This document shows, one piece after another, positions 19,895 through 29,251 of a stretch of DNA of 64,000 bases. The position numbers and the translations under genes are program-made. Source of the stretch: J054 sp965223095 (GTDB lineage Bacteria; Pseudomonadota; Gammaproteobacteria; Steroidobacterales; GCA-2729495). How positions within the stretch are numbered: position 1 is the first letter of the stretch; every line of letters begins with the position of its first letter. Under the pieces are notes generated by a model, which saw only the letters and a program-made list of their open reading frames with translations, ran no database searches and was not told the DNA's origin. Location: the NCBI GenBank assembly GCA_965223095.1, contig OZ244979.1, positions 682,001 through 746,000 on the forward strand, given 5' to 3'.

Positions 19895-21001
19895 ATGAAC
19901 AGCTTGCCGGCCACACCCCGAGCCCTGCGCTCAGTGGGTCTTTGCCTCGCCGTCGCCCTCCTGGTCCTGCTAATGGGCGCTGTCAGCGCCGCCACGGGCA
20001 GTGCGGTGAGTACAGCTCTTTCCGGACAGTCGGGCCCGGTTCTGAATGCGTCGCACCCCGATCGCTATGTGGTGCAACGCGGCGATACCCTGTGGGACAT
20101 CTCCGCCATGTTTCTACGCGATCCCTGGTATTGGCCGGAGATCTGGTATGTGAATCCCCAGGTGGAAAATCCCCACCTTATATATCCCGGGGATATCCTG
20201 AATTTGGTTTATGTAAACGGGCAACCGCGCCTGCAGCTGGAGCGAGGCGGCATGGGGTCGGGCAGACTATCGCCCCGCATCCGCCGCTCGGATCTTGACG
20301 AGGCCATCACCACCATTCCCTATGAAATCATTGCCGCATTCCTACGCAAGGGCGCGGTACTGGATAAGGACGAGATTGAGCGACTGCCGTATATCGTGTC
20401 TATTCGCGACGATCATTTGATCGGCGCCGCGGATAACGATGTCTATGTCCGTGGCGATGTCGTGGAAAACCAGGGCTACAGCGTAATCCATATTGGCGAT
20501 AAGCTGGTTGATCCGGATGACAACGCGCTGGTGGGCTACGAAGGTGTGTTCGTGGGCGAAGGCAGCATTCGCCGCGGTGGCGATCCGGCCACCTTGAAGT
20601 TGATTGAAAGTCGACGCGAAGCTTTGGCGGGCGACCGGCTGATTAATTTGGACTTCGATCTGCCACTAAATTTCTATCCCCGCGCACCTGAAAATGCGAT
20701 TGACGGCAGCATCATCCATGTCGTTGACGGCATCGCGAAAATCGGCCAATACCAAACCGTGGTGATCAATCGCGGCGCGCGCGATGGTTTGGAGCCTGGG
20801 CATGTGCTCACGGTTTGGCAACGGGGTTCCAAAGTCACAGATCGTTTCTCTTCCCGGCTAATGGGCGAGAAAGTCCAATTGCCCGATGAAATGGCTGGCG
20901 ATGTAATGGTCTTTAAAACCTACGACCGGATCAGCTACGCGCTGGTCATGCGAGCCACGAACGAGATCGACGTGCTGGACAAAGTGCGCACACCAGAATG
21001 A
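19895..21001 (+). CDS. Secreted LysM-domain protein
   Basis: The ATG at 19895, preceded by GGGATGGA, gives 368 residues; an open frame extends upstream to 19769 but would spoil the signal peptide. The signal peptide is SVGLCLAVALLVLLMGAVSAA. A LysM peptidoglycan-binding motif follows at about residues 62-108 (YVVQRGDTLWDISAMFL, then WYWPEIWYVNPQVENPHLIYPGDILNLV is the rest of the repeat). The remaining 250 residues are the conserved domain found in the LysM gene next to dprA in gammaproteobacteria. It probably acts at the cell wall, but its exact role is not established. A terminator follows immediately. Confidence 0.92.
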   Translation: MNSLPATPRALRSVGLCLAVALLVLLMGAVSAATGSAVSTALSGQSGPVLNASHPDRYVVQRGDTLWDISAMFLRDPWYWPEIWYVNPQVENPHLIYPGDILNLVYVNGQPRLQLERGGMGSGRLSPRIRRSDLDEAITTIPYEIIAAFLRKGAVLDKDEIERLPYIVSIRDDHLIGAADNDVYVRGDVVENQGYSVIHIGDKLVDPDDNALVGYEGVFVGEGSIRRGGDPATLKLIESRREALAGDRLINLDFDLPLNFYPRAPENAIDGSIIHVVDGIAKIGQYQTVVINRGARDGLEPGHVLTVWQRGSKVTDRFSSRLMGEKVQLPDEMAGDVMVFKTYDRISYALVMRATNEIDVLDKVRTPE

Positions 21002-21007
21002 TTCTCG

Positions 21008-21035
21008 ACGCTGGTTGCATGCAGCCAGCGTTTTT
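21008..21035 (+). terminator. Rho-independent terminator after the LysM gene
   Basis: A hairpin with arms ACGCTGG (21008-21014) and CCAGCGT (21025-21031) is followed by TTTTT. It lies seven bases after the LysM-gene stop and before dprA, so dprA is likely to have its own promoter or depend on readthrough. Confidence 0.75.
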
Positions 21036-21085
21036 CCCAAACATAGGGCGATGTCCGGTCAGCATCAACTTGACCGGACTTTGCC

Positions 21086-22198
21086 GTGGCCCAGAACGAT
21101 TGGCTAATCCTAGCCGCAACACCCGGACTGCACGGACACAAATTCGATGCTTTGCGCGCACAGCTCGGCTCGGCGAAAAAAATTGTCGCGGCGGCCGAAC
21201 AAACAGTCATTGCACAAGCGCTAAGCCCAACCGGCGCGCAAGCGCTTCGATCTCCCAATAAAGAGCGACTAAACAAAGCTCACCGTTGGCTGGCGCAGCC
21301 TCGGCATGGCCTGGTGACCTGGGCCGAGGACCGCTATCCGGCTTTGCTACGCGAGATCGCTGACCCGCCGGTGGCGTTGTTTGTACGCGGTGATGCCAGG
21401 CGCTTGAACCTGCCGCAAATTGCCATCGTTGGCAGTCGGCAGGCGACCCCGGGCGGTGTGGAGATGGCCGGGCGCTTATCGGCACAGCTGGCTCGCGCGG
21501 GCTTTTGCATCACCAGCGGATTGGCCCGCGGGATTGACGCGGCCGCTCATCGCGGCGCCCTGGCGGCTGGCGGCACTACCCTCGCCGTCTGCGCGACGGG
21601 ACCCGATCGAACTTACCCAGCCGTGCACCGAAAACTTGCCGATGACATCGCCACAGGCGGCGCGGTGGTCACCGAATACCTGCCGGGTACCGGGCCACAA
21701 GCCTATCGATTTCCACGCCGCAACCGAATTATCAGCGGACTGGCCACCGGTACGTTGGTGGTGGAAGCGGGTGTGCGTAGCGGCGCACTGATCACTGCTC
21801 GACTTGCTGCGGAGCAGGGTCGCGAAGTTTTTGCCGTACCGGGTTCTATTCATAATCCCGTCGCACGGGGTTGTCACCAACTTATTCGCAATGGCGCAAA
21901 ACTCGTTGAGACAACGCAAGATCTTGTGGAAGAACTCGGTGGATTACTGGGTAATCTCGCGGCAAGTATTGAACAAAATCCGGCGACTAAAAAACCAAGC
22001 CCAATACGCGAAGATCCGCAATATTCCAAGCTCTTAAGTTGCATGGCTTGGGACCCGGTATCCGCAGATCAATTAGTCGCGCGAAGTGGATTGACGACGG
22101 CAGAGGTTTCCTCCATGCTCTTAATCTTAGAGCTGGAAGGGCGTGTCGTGCCGCTGCCCGGCGGTCGATACCAGCAGAGGGAAGAAGGCCACCTTTAA
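21086..22198 (+). CDS. dprA: DNA-processing protein DprA
   Basis: DprA protects incoming single-stranded DNA and loads RecA during natural transformation. The product is 370 residues from a GTG. An N-terminal helical region precedes the Rossmann-like domain with IAIVGSRQATPGG, ITSGLARGIDAAAHRGAL and FPRRNRIISGL, then VVEAGVRSGALITARLA. The C-terminal winged-helix-like domain (DPVSADQLVARSGLTTAEVSSML) matches the DprA domain 3. It overlaps the smg start by one base. The gene is intact, but other competence genes are outside this window. Confidence 0.96.
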   Translation: MAQNDWLILAATPGLHGHKFDALRAQLGSAKKIVAAAEQTVIAQALSPTGAQALRSPNKERLNKAHRWLAQPRHGLVTWAEDRYPALLREIADPPVALFVRGDARRLNLPQIAIVGSRQATPGGVEMAGRLSAQLARAGFCITSGLARGIDAAAHRGALAAGGTTLAVCATGPDRTYPAVHRKLADDIATGGAVVTEYLPGTGPQAYRFPRRNRIISGLATGTLVVEAGVRSGALITARLAAEQGREVFAVPGSIHNPVARGCHQLIRNGAKLVETTQDLVEELGGLLGNLAASIEQNPATKKPSPIREDPQYSKLLSCMAWDPVSADQLVARSGLTTAEVSSMLLILELEGRVVPLPGGRYQQREEGHL

Positions 22199-22680
22199 TG
22201 AGCGAAACAGTGCTTGATGTGCTGATGTATCTGTTCGAAACCTATTCGGAACAGGACTTCGAACAAGAACCTGAACCCGACCAAAGTTTCTTACGAGAAG
22301 AGTTGTTGCAGGCTGGTTTTGGTGAACCGGAAGTCGACCATGCCTTAGATTGGCTGGAAGGTTTAGGCGCGCGCCAGGAAGAGCCCTTTGCGGCTTCGCC
22401 CGCCGACCGGTCAGTCCGCTTGTTCAACCCCTTTGAGCTATCCCGCTTAGATGCGGAATGCCGTGGGTACATCTTGTATCTCGAGCAGATCGGGATACTC
22501 ACAACCACCCAGCGCGAATTGGTCATCGACCGCCTGGTCGCCCTAGGCCCCGGTGATATCGATGTAGACCAAGTCAAATGGGTCGTGCTGATGGTGCTTT
22601 TCAGCCAGCCCGGCCAGGAAAAAGCCTTTGCCCGCATGGAAGATCTCGTGTTTGAAGAAAACACGGGCATGGTCAACTGA
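22198..22680 (+). CDS. smg: Smg protein (DUF494)
   Basis: The protein is 160 residues, starting at the ATG at 22198 that overlaps the dprA stop (TAATG); an open frame upstream to 22039 lies inside dprA and is rejected. It is acidic and helical with the typical opening MSETVLDVLMYLFETY. DUF494/Smg lies between dprA and topA across gammaproteobacteria, as here, and its biochemical function is unknown. The stop codon is followed immediately by a GGGG/CCCC repeat-like sequence and then a terminator before topA. Confidence 0.95.
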   Translation: MSETVLDVLMYLFETYSEQDFEQEPEPDQSFLREELLQAGFGEPEVDHALDWLEGLGARQEEPFAASPADRSVRLFNPFELSRLDAECRGYILYLEQIGILTTTQRELVIDRLVALGPGDIDVDQVKWVVLMVLFSQPGQEKAFARMEDLVFEENTGMVN

Positions 22681-22722
22681 AAAGGGGCTGACACCCCGTC
22701 CCCATGATCTAGTATGCTCTCG

Positions 22723-22751
22723 ACCGCGGCCCTGCCGCGGTTTTGCTTTTT
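22723..22751 (+). terminator. Rho-independent terminator between smg and topA
   Basis: The eight-base arms ACCGCGGC and GCCGCGGT (22723-22730 and 22734-22741) enclose a three-base loop, and a T-rich run (TTTTGCTTTTT) follows. The next gene, topA, begins 15 bases later, so the structure may also act as an attenuator for topA. Confidence 0.75.
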
Positions 22752-22765
22752 AGGCATAAGAATCG

Positions 22766-25282
22766 ATGGGCACAAATATCGTCATTGTTGAATCGCCGGC
22801 CAAGGCGAAGACCATTGAGAAGTACCTGGGTAAAGACTTCAAGGTACTGGCTTCCTATGGCCACGTGCGCGATTTGGTCCCCAAGGAGGGGGCGGTTGAT
22901 CCTGAGCATGGCTATGCCATGAAGTATCAGACCATCGAGCGCAACGAGAAGCACGTTCAGGCCATTGAGAAAGCCCTGAAGAAAGCCGACGCCCTATACC
23001 TGGCCACTGACCCGGACCGCGAGGGCGAAGCCATTTCTTGGCATTTGCTCGAATTGCTCAAGGAACGTGGCAAGCTTTCGGATAAACAAGTGCACCGGGT
23101 GGTGTTCTACGAAATCACCAAACGCGCCATTCAAGGAGCCATCGATGAACCGCGCGGGCTTTCCAGCGACTTGGTCAATGCACAACAGGCACGGCGCGCG
23201 CTGGACTACCTGGTGGGCTTTAACTTGTCGCCCTTGTTGTGGAAGAAGGTGCGCCAAGGTCTATCGGCCGGTCGCGTGCAAAGTCCGGCCCTGCGCATGA
23301 TCGTCGAACGAGAGCTTGAAATTGAAGCCTTCAAGCCGCGCGAGTACTGGAGCATCGAAGCCCAAATCGGCCAGGCAAAGAACCCGTTTGGCGCCCGGCT
23401 GGCAGAGTACCGCAGCGAAAAAGTCGAACAGTTCAGCTTCACCAATGCAGAACAAGCCACCGACGTGCGCCGCAGCCTATTAACCGCGGCGGGTGGCAGC
23501 AATATAGACAGCGACGCACCCGTGGGCGCGAAACTTCGCGTTAATGCCATCGAACGCAAACAGCGTCGCCGCAATCCGACTGCCCCCTTTACGACTTCGA
23601 CGATGCAGCAAGAGGCGGCGCGTAAACTCGGGTTTACCGCGCGGCGCACGATGATGACGGCGCAAAAGCTGTACGAAGGCATCGACACCGGCGAGGGGGC
23701 CGTGGGCCTGATTACTTACATGCGCACAGACTCGGTGAATTTGGGCGCCGAGGCAATTACCGAAATTCGCGGGTTCATCGAACAACGCTACGGCAAGGAA
23801 AATCTTCCGGACGAACCACGCACGTACAAGACCAAAGCGAAGAACGCTCAGGAAGCTCACGAAGGCATTCGGCCCACCAGTGTGCTGCGCACACCCGATG
23901 AATTGAAGGCCCATTTGGATGCTGATCAATACAAGCTGTATAGCTTGATTTGGAAACGCACGGTTGCCTGTCAAATGATTCATGCAGTCTTCGACATGGT
24001 GGCTCTAGACCTGCTGCCCGTGAATGATCCCAGCGTGGGACGCTTCCGGGCCACCGGCTCGACCCTGGTGAAACCGGGCTTCATCGCCGTTTATCAGGAA
24101 GGTCAGGACGATGTAAAGGACGATGAGGCGGACTCGGCATTACCAAAAGTCGAGGAAGGCGATGTGTTGGAACTCGTGGATGTACTGGCCAACCAGCATT
24201 TCACGGAGCCACCACCGCGTTTTTCTGAAGCCAGTTTGGTTAAAGCCTTGGAAGAGTATGGAATCGGTCGCCCATCGACCTACGCCAGTATTATTTCTAC
24301 TTTGCAAAACCGCGAATATGTGGAAATGGACGGCAAGCGTTTCATTCCCACGGATGTCGGCCGCATCGTCAACGGGTTCTTAACCAAGCATTTCACCCAA
24401 TACGTGGACTACGGTTTTACCGCGGCTTTGGAAGATGAACTCGATGAAGTCTCGCGCGGCGAACGGGAGTGGGTGCCGCTGTTGGACGCCTTCTGGGTGC
24501 CGTTCGAAAAACTCGTCGCTAACAAAGAAGAGACAGTTAGCCGCGAAGACGCGGGCCAATCGCGCGAGCTGGGCATCGACCCCAAATCAGGCAAGCCGGT
24601 CAGCGTGCGCATGGGCCGATATGGACCCTTCGTGCAAATTGGCACGCGAGAAGACGAAGAAAAGCCGAAGTTCGCCGGCCTAAAGCCTGGCCAAAAAATG
24701 GCGAATATCGATCTCGCCGCCGCGCTGGAACTCTTTAAGCTGCCCCGCAAGCTGGGTGAAACGCCCGAAGGCGAGCCGGTTTCGGCTAGCATCGGCCGCT
24801 TCGGCCCCTACGTGCGCTACGCCGACAAGTTCGTGTCCATTCGCGGTGAAGATCCTTACACCATCGAACTGCCCCGCGCTTTAGAGCTCATCGCCGAGAA
24901 AAAAATCGCCGATGCCAACCGTTTGATACTGGACTTTCCCGACGCCGGCATTCAGGTGCTCAACGGCCGTTATGGCCCTTACATCACCAATAAAGAAAAA
25001 AACGCCCGCGTGCCCAAAGATCGCGAACCCAAGAGCTTGACCCTGGAGGAATGCGAAGAATTACTGGCCAAAGCACCGGTGCGTGGCCGGCGTGGCGCGA
25101 AGAAAAAGAAAGTCGCGAAGAAAAAAGTCAGCAAAAAGAAAACCCCGGCGAAAAAGAAAAAGAAGAAGAAAAAGGCCAAGCGTAAGAAAGCCAAAAAAAA
25201 GGCCGGCAAAAAGAAAGCGGCGAAGAAGACTAAAGCCACATCGGAATCCGCAGCCGCAACTAATCCGCCTAGCGCGGACTGA
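22766..25282 (+). CDS. topA: DNA topoisomerase I with lysine-rich tail
   Basis: TopA relaxes negative supercoils by cutting one strand. The 838-residue product begins with the Toprim domain (IVIVESPAKAKTIEKYLG and the acidic DPDREGEAISWHL). The active-site tyrosine is in GLITYMRTDSVNLGAEA near residue 318. Instead of the four-cysteine zinc domains of E. coli TopA, it has repeated C-terminal modules marked GRYGPFVQIG, GRFGPYVRYA and GRYGPYITN. The last 65 residues are almost entirely Lys with some Ala and Arg, then a short Ser/Thr/Ala end. The tail probably gives non-specific DNA or polymerase contact. tsaC begins ten bases downstream, which suggests cotranscription. Confidence 0.97.
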   Translation: MGTNIVIVESPAKAKTIEKYLGKDFKVLASYGHVRDLVPKEGAVDPEHGYAMKYQTIERNEKHVQAIEKALKKADALYLATDPDREGEAISWHLLELLKERGKLSDKQVHRVVFYEITKRAIQGAIDEPRGLSSDLVNAQQARRALDYLVGFNLSPLLWKKVRQGLSAGRVQSPALRMIVERELEIEAFKPREYWSIEAQIGQAKNPFGARLAEYRSEKVEQFSFTNAEQATDVRRSLLTAAGGSNIDSDAPVGAKLRVNAIERKQRRRNPTAPFTTSTMQQEAARKLGFTARRTMMTAQKLYEGIDTGEGAVGLITYMRTDSVNLGAEAITEIRGFIEQRYGKENLPDEPRTYKTKAKNAQEAHEGIRPTSVLRTPDELKAHLDADQYKLYSLIWKRTVACQMIHAVFDMVALDLLPVNDPSVGRFRATGSTLVKPGFIAVYQEGQDDVKDDEADSALPKVEEGDVLELVDVLANQHFTEPPPRFSEASLVKALEEYGIGRPSTYASIISTLQNREYVEMDGKRFIPTDVGRIVNGFLTKHFTQYVDYGFTAALEDELDEVSRGEREWVPLLDAFWVPFEKLVANKEETVSREDAGQSRELGIDPKSGKPVSVRMGRYGPFVQIGTREDEEKPKFAGLKPGQKMANIDLAAALELFKLPRKLGETPEGEPVSASIGRFGPYVRYADKFVSIRGEDPYTIELPRALELIAEKKIADANRLILDFPDAGIQVLNGRYGPYITNKEKNARVPKDREPKSLTLEECEELLAKAPVRGRRGAKKKKVAKKKVSKKKTPAKKKKKKKKAKRKKAKKKAGKKKAAKKTKATSESAAATNPPSAD

Positions 25283-25291
25283 ACTTTCTCG

Positions 25292-25852
25292 ATGGTGCTG
25301 GCAACGGCCCAACTCGCAGCCGCGTCAGCGGTGGTAAGAGCGGGCGGCATCATCGGCTACCCCACCGAGGCCGTGTTCGGGTTTGGCTGTGATCCGGCGG
25401 ATCGCGACGCCGTTCTGCGGCTGTGCAAAATTAAGCACAGACCATGGCAAGCCGGGCTCATTTTGCTGGCGGCCACCGTCGAACAACTCGCCGGTTGGAT
25501 TCAACCCGATCCAGGTGAGCTAATTCAATTGAGGGCCGCGTTGAACCACCCGGTAACTTGGGTGGTGAGTCGCGGACCTATGGCGGGGGATTGGGTGACT
25601 GGAGGCCGCGCCCGGGTCGCGGTGCGAATCAGTCAACATGCCTTAGCCAGCGAGCTGTGCCTAGCCGTCGATGGTCCGATCGTTTCAACCAGCGCCAATC
25701 GTCGCGGCCGTCGGCCCGCGGTAACGGCGCTACAAACGCGGCGCTGGTTTGGCCCAGAATTGGACTACGTTCTGAATGGCGCCACCGGCGGGCGCAGTAA
25801 ACCCTCTGAAATTCGCGATGCGCGTAGCGGCGAGTGCCTGCGCAGCGTTTGA
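25292..25852 (+). CDS. tsaC: Threonylcarbamoyl-AMP synthase (YrdC/TsaC)
   Basis: TsaC makes threonylcarbamoyl-AMP, the first step of the t6A37 modification of tRNAs reading ANN codons. The product is 186 residues. The YrdC fold is marked by GGIIGYPTEAVFGFGCDPADRDAV, the K-x-R motif in LCKIKHRPWQAGLILLAA, and DGPIVSTSANRRGRRPA. It is the short, single-domain form without the Sua5 extension. It lies directly behind topA as in many relatives, but the hemF/aroE genes that often follow are replaced by an accessory block. Confidence 0.95.
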   Translation: MVLATAQLAAASAVVRAGGIIGYPTEAVFGFGCDPADRDAVLRLCKIKHRPWQAGLILLAATVEQLAGWIQPDPGELIQLRAALNHPVTWVVSRGPMAGDWVTGGRARVAVRISQHALASELCLAVDGPIVSTSANRRGRRPAVTALQTRRWFGPELDYVLNGATGGRSKPSEIRDARSGECLRSV

Positions 25853-25904
25853 GCCTCTGGTCTAAGTAGATTGGGTAAAGTATCCTAGGCGGCCATTAAC
25901 AATA

Positions 25905-25945
25905 ACCCCTAACTGCTTGCTTCTGATAAGAAAAGGGGTCAGACC
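25905..25945. repeat. Short ACCCCT...AGGGGT inverted repeat with GGGGTCAGACC end
   Basis: ACCCCT at 25905-25910 is opposed by AGGGGT at 25934-25939, with AAAAGGGGTCAGACC on the right side. The sequence resembles the ends of the GGGGTCGAACC elements further on (41-57 kb), but the conserved part is only a few bases and the relation is uncertain. It occupies the gap between tsaC and the subtilase gene. Confidence 0.35.
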
Positions 25946-25981
25946 AACAATCAGGCGAGCCATGCGATAAGAACGGGGCGC

Positions 25982-28900
25982 ATGAAACTACTACGACAAT
26001 TGCTCTTGATGTTAGTCGTCGCCGCGCTAGTACCGGCGACCGCGGGTAATCTGCGTCCGGCGCCTACCGATGGACGGCTGAGTACGCTGGGCGTTCAATC
26101 GCAGGATGAGCGACTTTATATCGTGCAGCTGGCCGATGCGCCCGCATTGACCTACCGCGGCGGCAAAGGGCTGGCCGCAACGAAGCCGGCAGAAGGCGAA
26201 CGCTTCGATCCCGACCATCCCAATGTGCAGCGCTATGGCGAGCATCTCGTGCGCCAGCATGATGCCGCCCTGCGCTCCGTGGGCGCTTACTACGAAAAGG
26301 TCTATAGCTATCGCTACACCTTCAACGGCTTTGCGGCCCGCATGACGGAGCAACAGGCGCAAAAACTTCGCACTCAACGCCATGTTCTGAATGTTTGGGA
26401 GGATCAAGCTCGCTATCTATACACCAACAATAGTTCTTCTTTTTTGGGCTTGTTTAACAATGAGAACGGCCTACGTACCAGTCTCGGCCTAACTGGCGAA
26501 AATGTAGTCATTGGTGTCATCGATAGCGGCATTGCACCGGAACACCCCAGTTTTAGAGACACAGTAGAGAAAAATTCGCGGGTGCCCCGCCTGTGCCGCA
26601 GCAGCTGGGCAGAAAGTAGCCTGCTGGGTTTGTGGTTGTGCTTTCGTTTTAGAGATGCGGATGATGAAGTTATCTTTTCCGGCGTACCCGGCTGGAAGGG
26701 CCGGTGTGAAGCAGGCGATACCAGCGCTGACCGGTTTAGCAGTAGGGACTGCAACAACAAAATAATCGGGGCACGTTTTTACATTGACGGGTTTCTAGCC
26801 AGCAATCAATTGGATGCCAATGAATTTATCTCGCCAAGAGATGCTGACGGTCACGGCACACATATTGCATCCACCGCGGCAGGGAACGAAGTCGGCGCTG
26901 CCATCGGCGGCAATGAGGTTGCGCGCATTAGCGGCGTGGCACCGCGCGCGCGCATTGCCGTCTACAAAGCCTGCTGGCTGGAGCCGGGTCAAACACGCGG
27001 GACCTGCAGCACAGCCGACTTGCAGCGTGCCATTGAAGATGCGGTCGCCGATGGTGTAGACATCATCAACTATTCCGTGGGCAACACGGACATCAGCATT
27101 GACGACCCCGATGATCTTGCCCTGTTGGCGGCTTCGGATGCCGGCGTGCTGAGTGTTGTGGCAGCCGGCAACGACGGTCCGGACAATCCCTTGGGCAATA
27201 TCTTGTCGCCCGCCGGGGCACCCTGGGTACTGACGGTGGCGGCATCGAGCCGGAGCGGCAAGAAGTTTGCCGAAGCCCTGCGGGTTGATTCCCCCGCCAA
27301 CCTCGCCCGTAACTATGCGCAGATCGAAGCCACATTCACACCACCGCTGAGACAAACGGGCGCCATTACCAAGCCACTGATTCTCGTTGACGACGGCATC
27401 GCAATTTTTGGCGGCGGCGCGGCGGGAACAACCTACGACGCTTGTGAAAGCATTAGAAACGATGACCAAATTCGCGACCAAATTGCCTTCTTGCAACGCA
27501 CGCAAAACGGCTGCAATTTCGAAGAGAAGTTACGCAACGTGCAGCTGGCCGGCGCCGATGCCGCGGTGGTATTTAGCGACGAGGGCCCACCGATTGCCAT
27601 GCTGGGTCCGCGCAATATCATCACGATTCCGGCCGTTATGATTAGTCAAGCCGACGGCGAACTGTTGCTGGACCGGTTAAATGCCGGCGACAGCATCGAA
27701 GTCACCCTCGATGACGGTCTGGTACTAGAGCAAGCGGCCGCGGGCAATATCATGGCCGCGTTTTCATCGCGGGGGCCGAATCAAGCTGCCTTGGATATTC
27801 TCAAGCCCGATGTGACGGCCCCGGGTGTGGATATTTTAGCGGCGCACACACCGAATGTGGCCAATGGTATTCGCGGCCGAAATTTTCAGTATCTATCAGG
27901 CACGTCCATGGCGGTTCCCCACGTGGCCGGCATCGCGGCATTGATCAAACAGCAGTATCCTAATCGCAGTCCGGCGGCATTGGCCTCGTCCTTGGTGACC
28001 AGTGCAAGGCAGAACATACAAGACGGCGATGCGGAAACTCCCGCGGATCCCTTCGACATGGGCGGCGGACACGTGGTACCGAACAAAGCCATTTTCCCCG
28101 GCCTTGTTTATGAGGCCGGCAAAGCCGACTACGACGCGTTTCTTTGTGGCACACAAAGGCCGCGGGCCAATCAAACCGAATGCGACGCCTTGCGCGCGGC
28201 GGGCTTGCCCACGGCAGCCGCCGATCTGAATTTGGCCACGATTAGCCTTGGATCTTTAGCGCATCAGCGAACGATTCGCCGAACCGTCACCAATGTTGGA
28301 CAACCGGCTACTTACCAAGCGCAAATTACCGAGCCCCAGGGCATCACCGTCACGGTATCGCCCGACTCCCTCACCCTTGGCCGTAATGAAACCGCTGAAT
28401 TTAGTTTGGATTTCTCGAAAAATGTTGCGGGTGCCGATGAATGGCGGTTCGGCGATTTAGTCTGGGCCGACGGCAACCGCCGTGTGCGCAGCCCTATCGC
28501 GGTGCGACCCGTCGCCTTTGTCGCACCCGCCGAGCTTAGCGGGGCGGGCACGACGGGAAACTTGGATTTCGACGTGCAATTTGGTTACAGCGGTGAATAC
28601 GCCGCCACTGTACATGGCCTCGCCCCCGCTGATGTCGAACCCGGCAGTGTGGCCAATGACCCCTTAAAGAATTACTTCTTTGAACCGGATAACCGCCGCT
28701 TACCCGAGAGTGTCGCGCGGTTTGTATTCGACGTGGCTGAGGATGCGGCGTTTTTGCGAGTTGCACTGTTCAATGAAGACACCGACGGCGAGGATGATCT
28801 AGACCTATATTTGTACTTTTGCCCACTGGATCTAACGCAGCCCTGCAGCGAGTTGCTCAATAGTGGCGCTGACGACTCCAATGAGTCGGTGAGCATAGAG

Positions 28901-29182
28901 TTCCCTAGCCCGGGAGAATATTATGTGGATGTGCACGGCTTCCGGACCGATGAGGTCGCCGGCGGCCCGGGCGCGAATTTCGACCTGTCTGTTTGGACAT
29001 TTGGTGTTAACGATAACCGCGGCAACTTAAATATCACCGCACCCGCGGATGCCAACCTCGGTCAAACGGGCAGCATTAGCTTACAGTGGGCAGACTTGGA
29101 GCCGAGGCGCTACCTAGGCGGTATTACCCACGACGATGGTGCCCAAGCTTTGGCGTTTACGGTGATTAGCATCGTCCCGTAG
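25982..29182 (+). CDS. Secreted subtilisin-family serine protease with PA and C-terminal PPC-like domains
   Basis: The 1066-residue product has a signal peptide (LLRQLLLMLVVAALVPATAG) and an I9-type inhibitor propeptide (RLYIVQLADAP to about residue 140). The S8 catalytic domain has Asp in GVIDSGIAPEHPSF near 180, His in DADGHGTHIAST near 289 and Ser in LSGTSMAVPHVAGI near 641. A protease-associated insert lies at about 430-590, between the His and Ser blocks, as in plant cucumisin-like subtilases. A fibronectin-III-like stretch and a PPC-like domain (LYLYFCPLDL, YYVDVHGF) follow. It is probably an exported enzyme for protein scavenging. It opens the accessory block between tsaC and aroE. Confidence 0.92.
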   Translation: MKLLRQLLLMLVVAALVPATAGNLRPAPTDGRLSTLGVQSQDERLYIVQLADAPALTYRGGKGLAATKPAEGERFDPDHPNVQRYGEHLVRQHDAALRSVGAYYEKVYSYRYTFNGFAARMTEQQAQKLRTQRHVLNVWEDQARYLYTNNSSSFLGLFNNENGLRTSLGLTGENVVIGVIDSGIAPEHPSFRDTVEKNSRVPRLCRSSWAESSLLGLWLCFRFRDADDEVIFSGVPGWKGRCEAGDTSADRFSSRDCNNKIIGARFYIDGFLASNQLDANEFISPRDADGHGTHIASTAAGNEVGAAIGGNEVARISGVAPRARIAVYKACWLEPGQTRGTCSTADLQRAIEDAVADGVDIINYSVGNTDISIDDPDDLALLAASDAGVLSVVAAGNDGPDNPLGNILSPAGAPWVLTVAASSRSGKKFAEALRVDSPANLARNYAQIEATFTPPLRQTGAITKPLILVDDGIAIFGGGAAGTTYDACESIRNDDQIRDQIAFLQRTQNGCNFEEKLRNVQLAGADAAVVFSDEGPPIAMLGPRNIITIPAVMISQADGELLLDRLNAGDSIEVTLDDGLVLEQAAAGNIMAAFSSRGPNQAALDILKPDVTAPGVDILAAHTPNVANGIRGRNFQYLSGTSMAVPHVAGIAALIKQQYPNRSPAALASSLVTSARQNIQDGDAETPADPFDMGGGHVVPNKAIFPGLVYEAGKADYDAFLCGTQRPRANQTECDALRAAGLPTAAADLNLATISLGSLAHQRTIRRTVTNVGQPATYQAQITEPQGITVTVSPDSLTLGRNETAEFSLDFSKNVAGADEWRFGDLVWADGNRRVRSPIAVRPVAFVAPAELSGAGTTGNLDFDVQFGYSGEYAATVHGLAPADVEPGSVANDPLKNYFFEPDNRRLPESVARFVFDVAEDAAFLRVALFNEDTDGEDDLDLYLYFCPLDLTQPCSELLNSGADDSNESVSIEFPSPGEYYVDVHGFRTDEVAGGPGANFDLSVWTFGVNDNRGNLNITAPADANLGQTGSISLQWADLEPRRYLGGITHDDGAQALAFTVISIVP

Positions 29183-29251
29183 ACCAGGACGCATAGAGTG
29201 AGCACTAAGTTGATATTGACCCTGTCTAATGGCGCCATGGAGCACAGAACC

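Noticed and set aside
22039..22197. Upstream extension of smg
   Set aside because: This part is within dprA in another frame. The ATG at 22198 gives the conserved Smg N-terminus.
25061..25353. Leu/Phe-rich minus-strand ORFs opposite the topA tail
   Set aside because: They are the complement of the Lys codons (AAA/AAG read as TTT/CTT). The topA frame is clearly the coding one.
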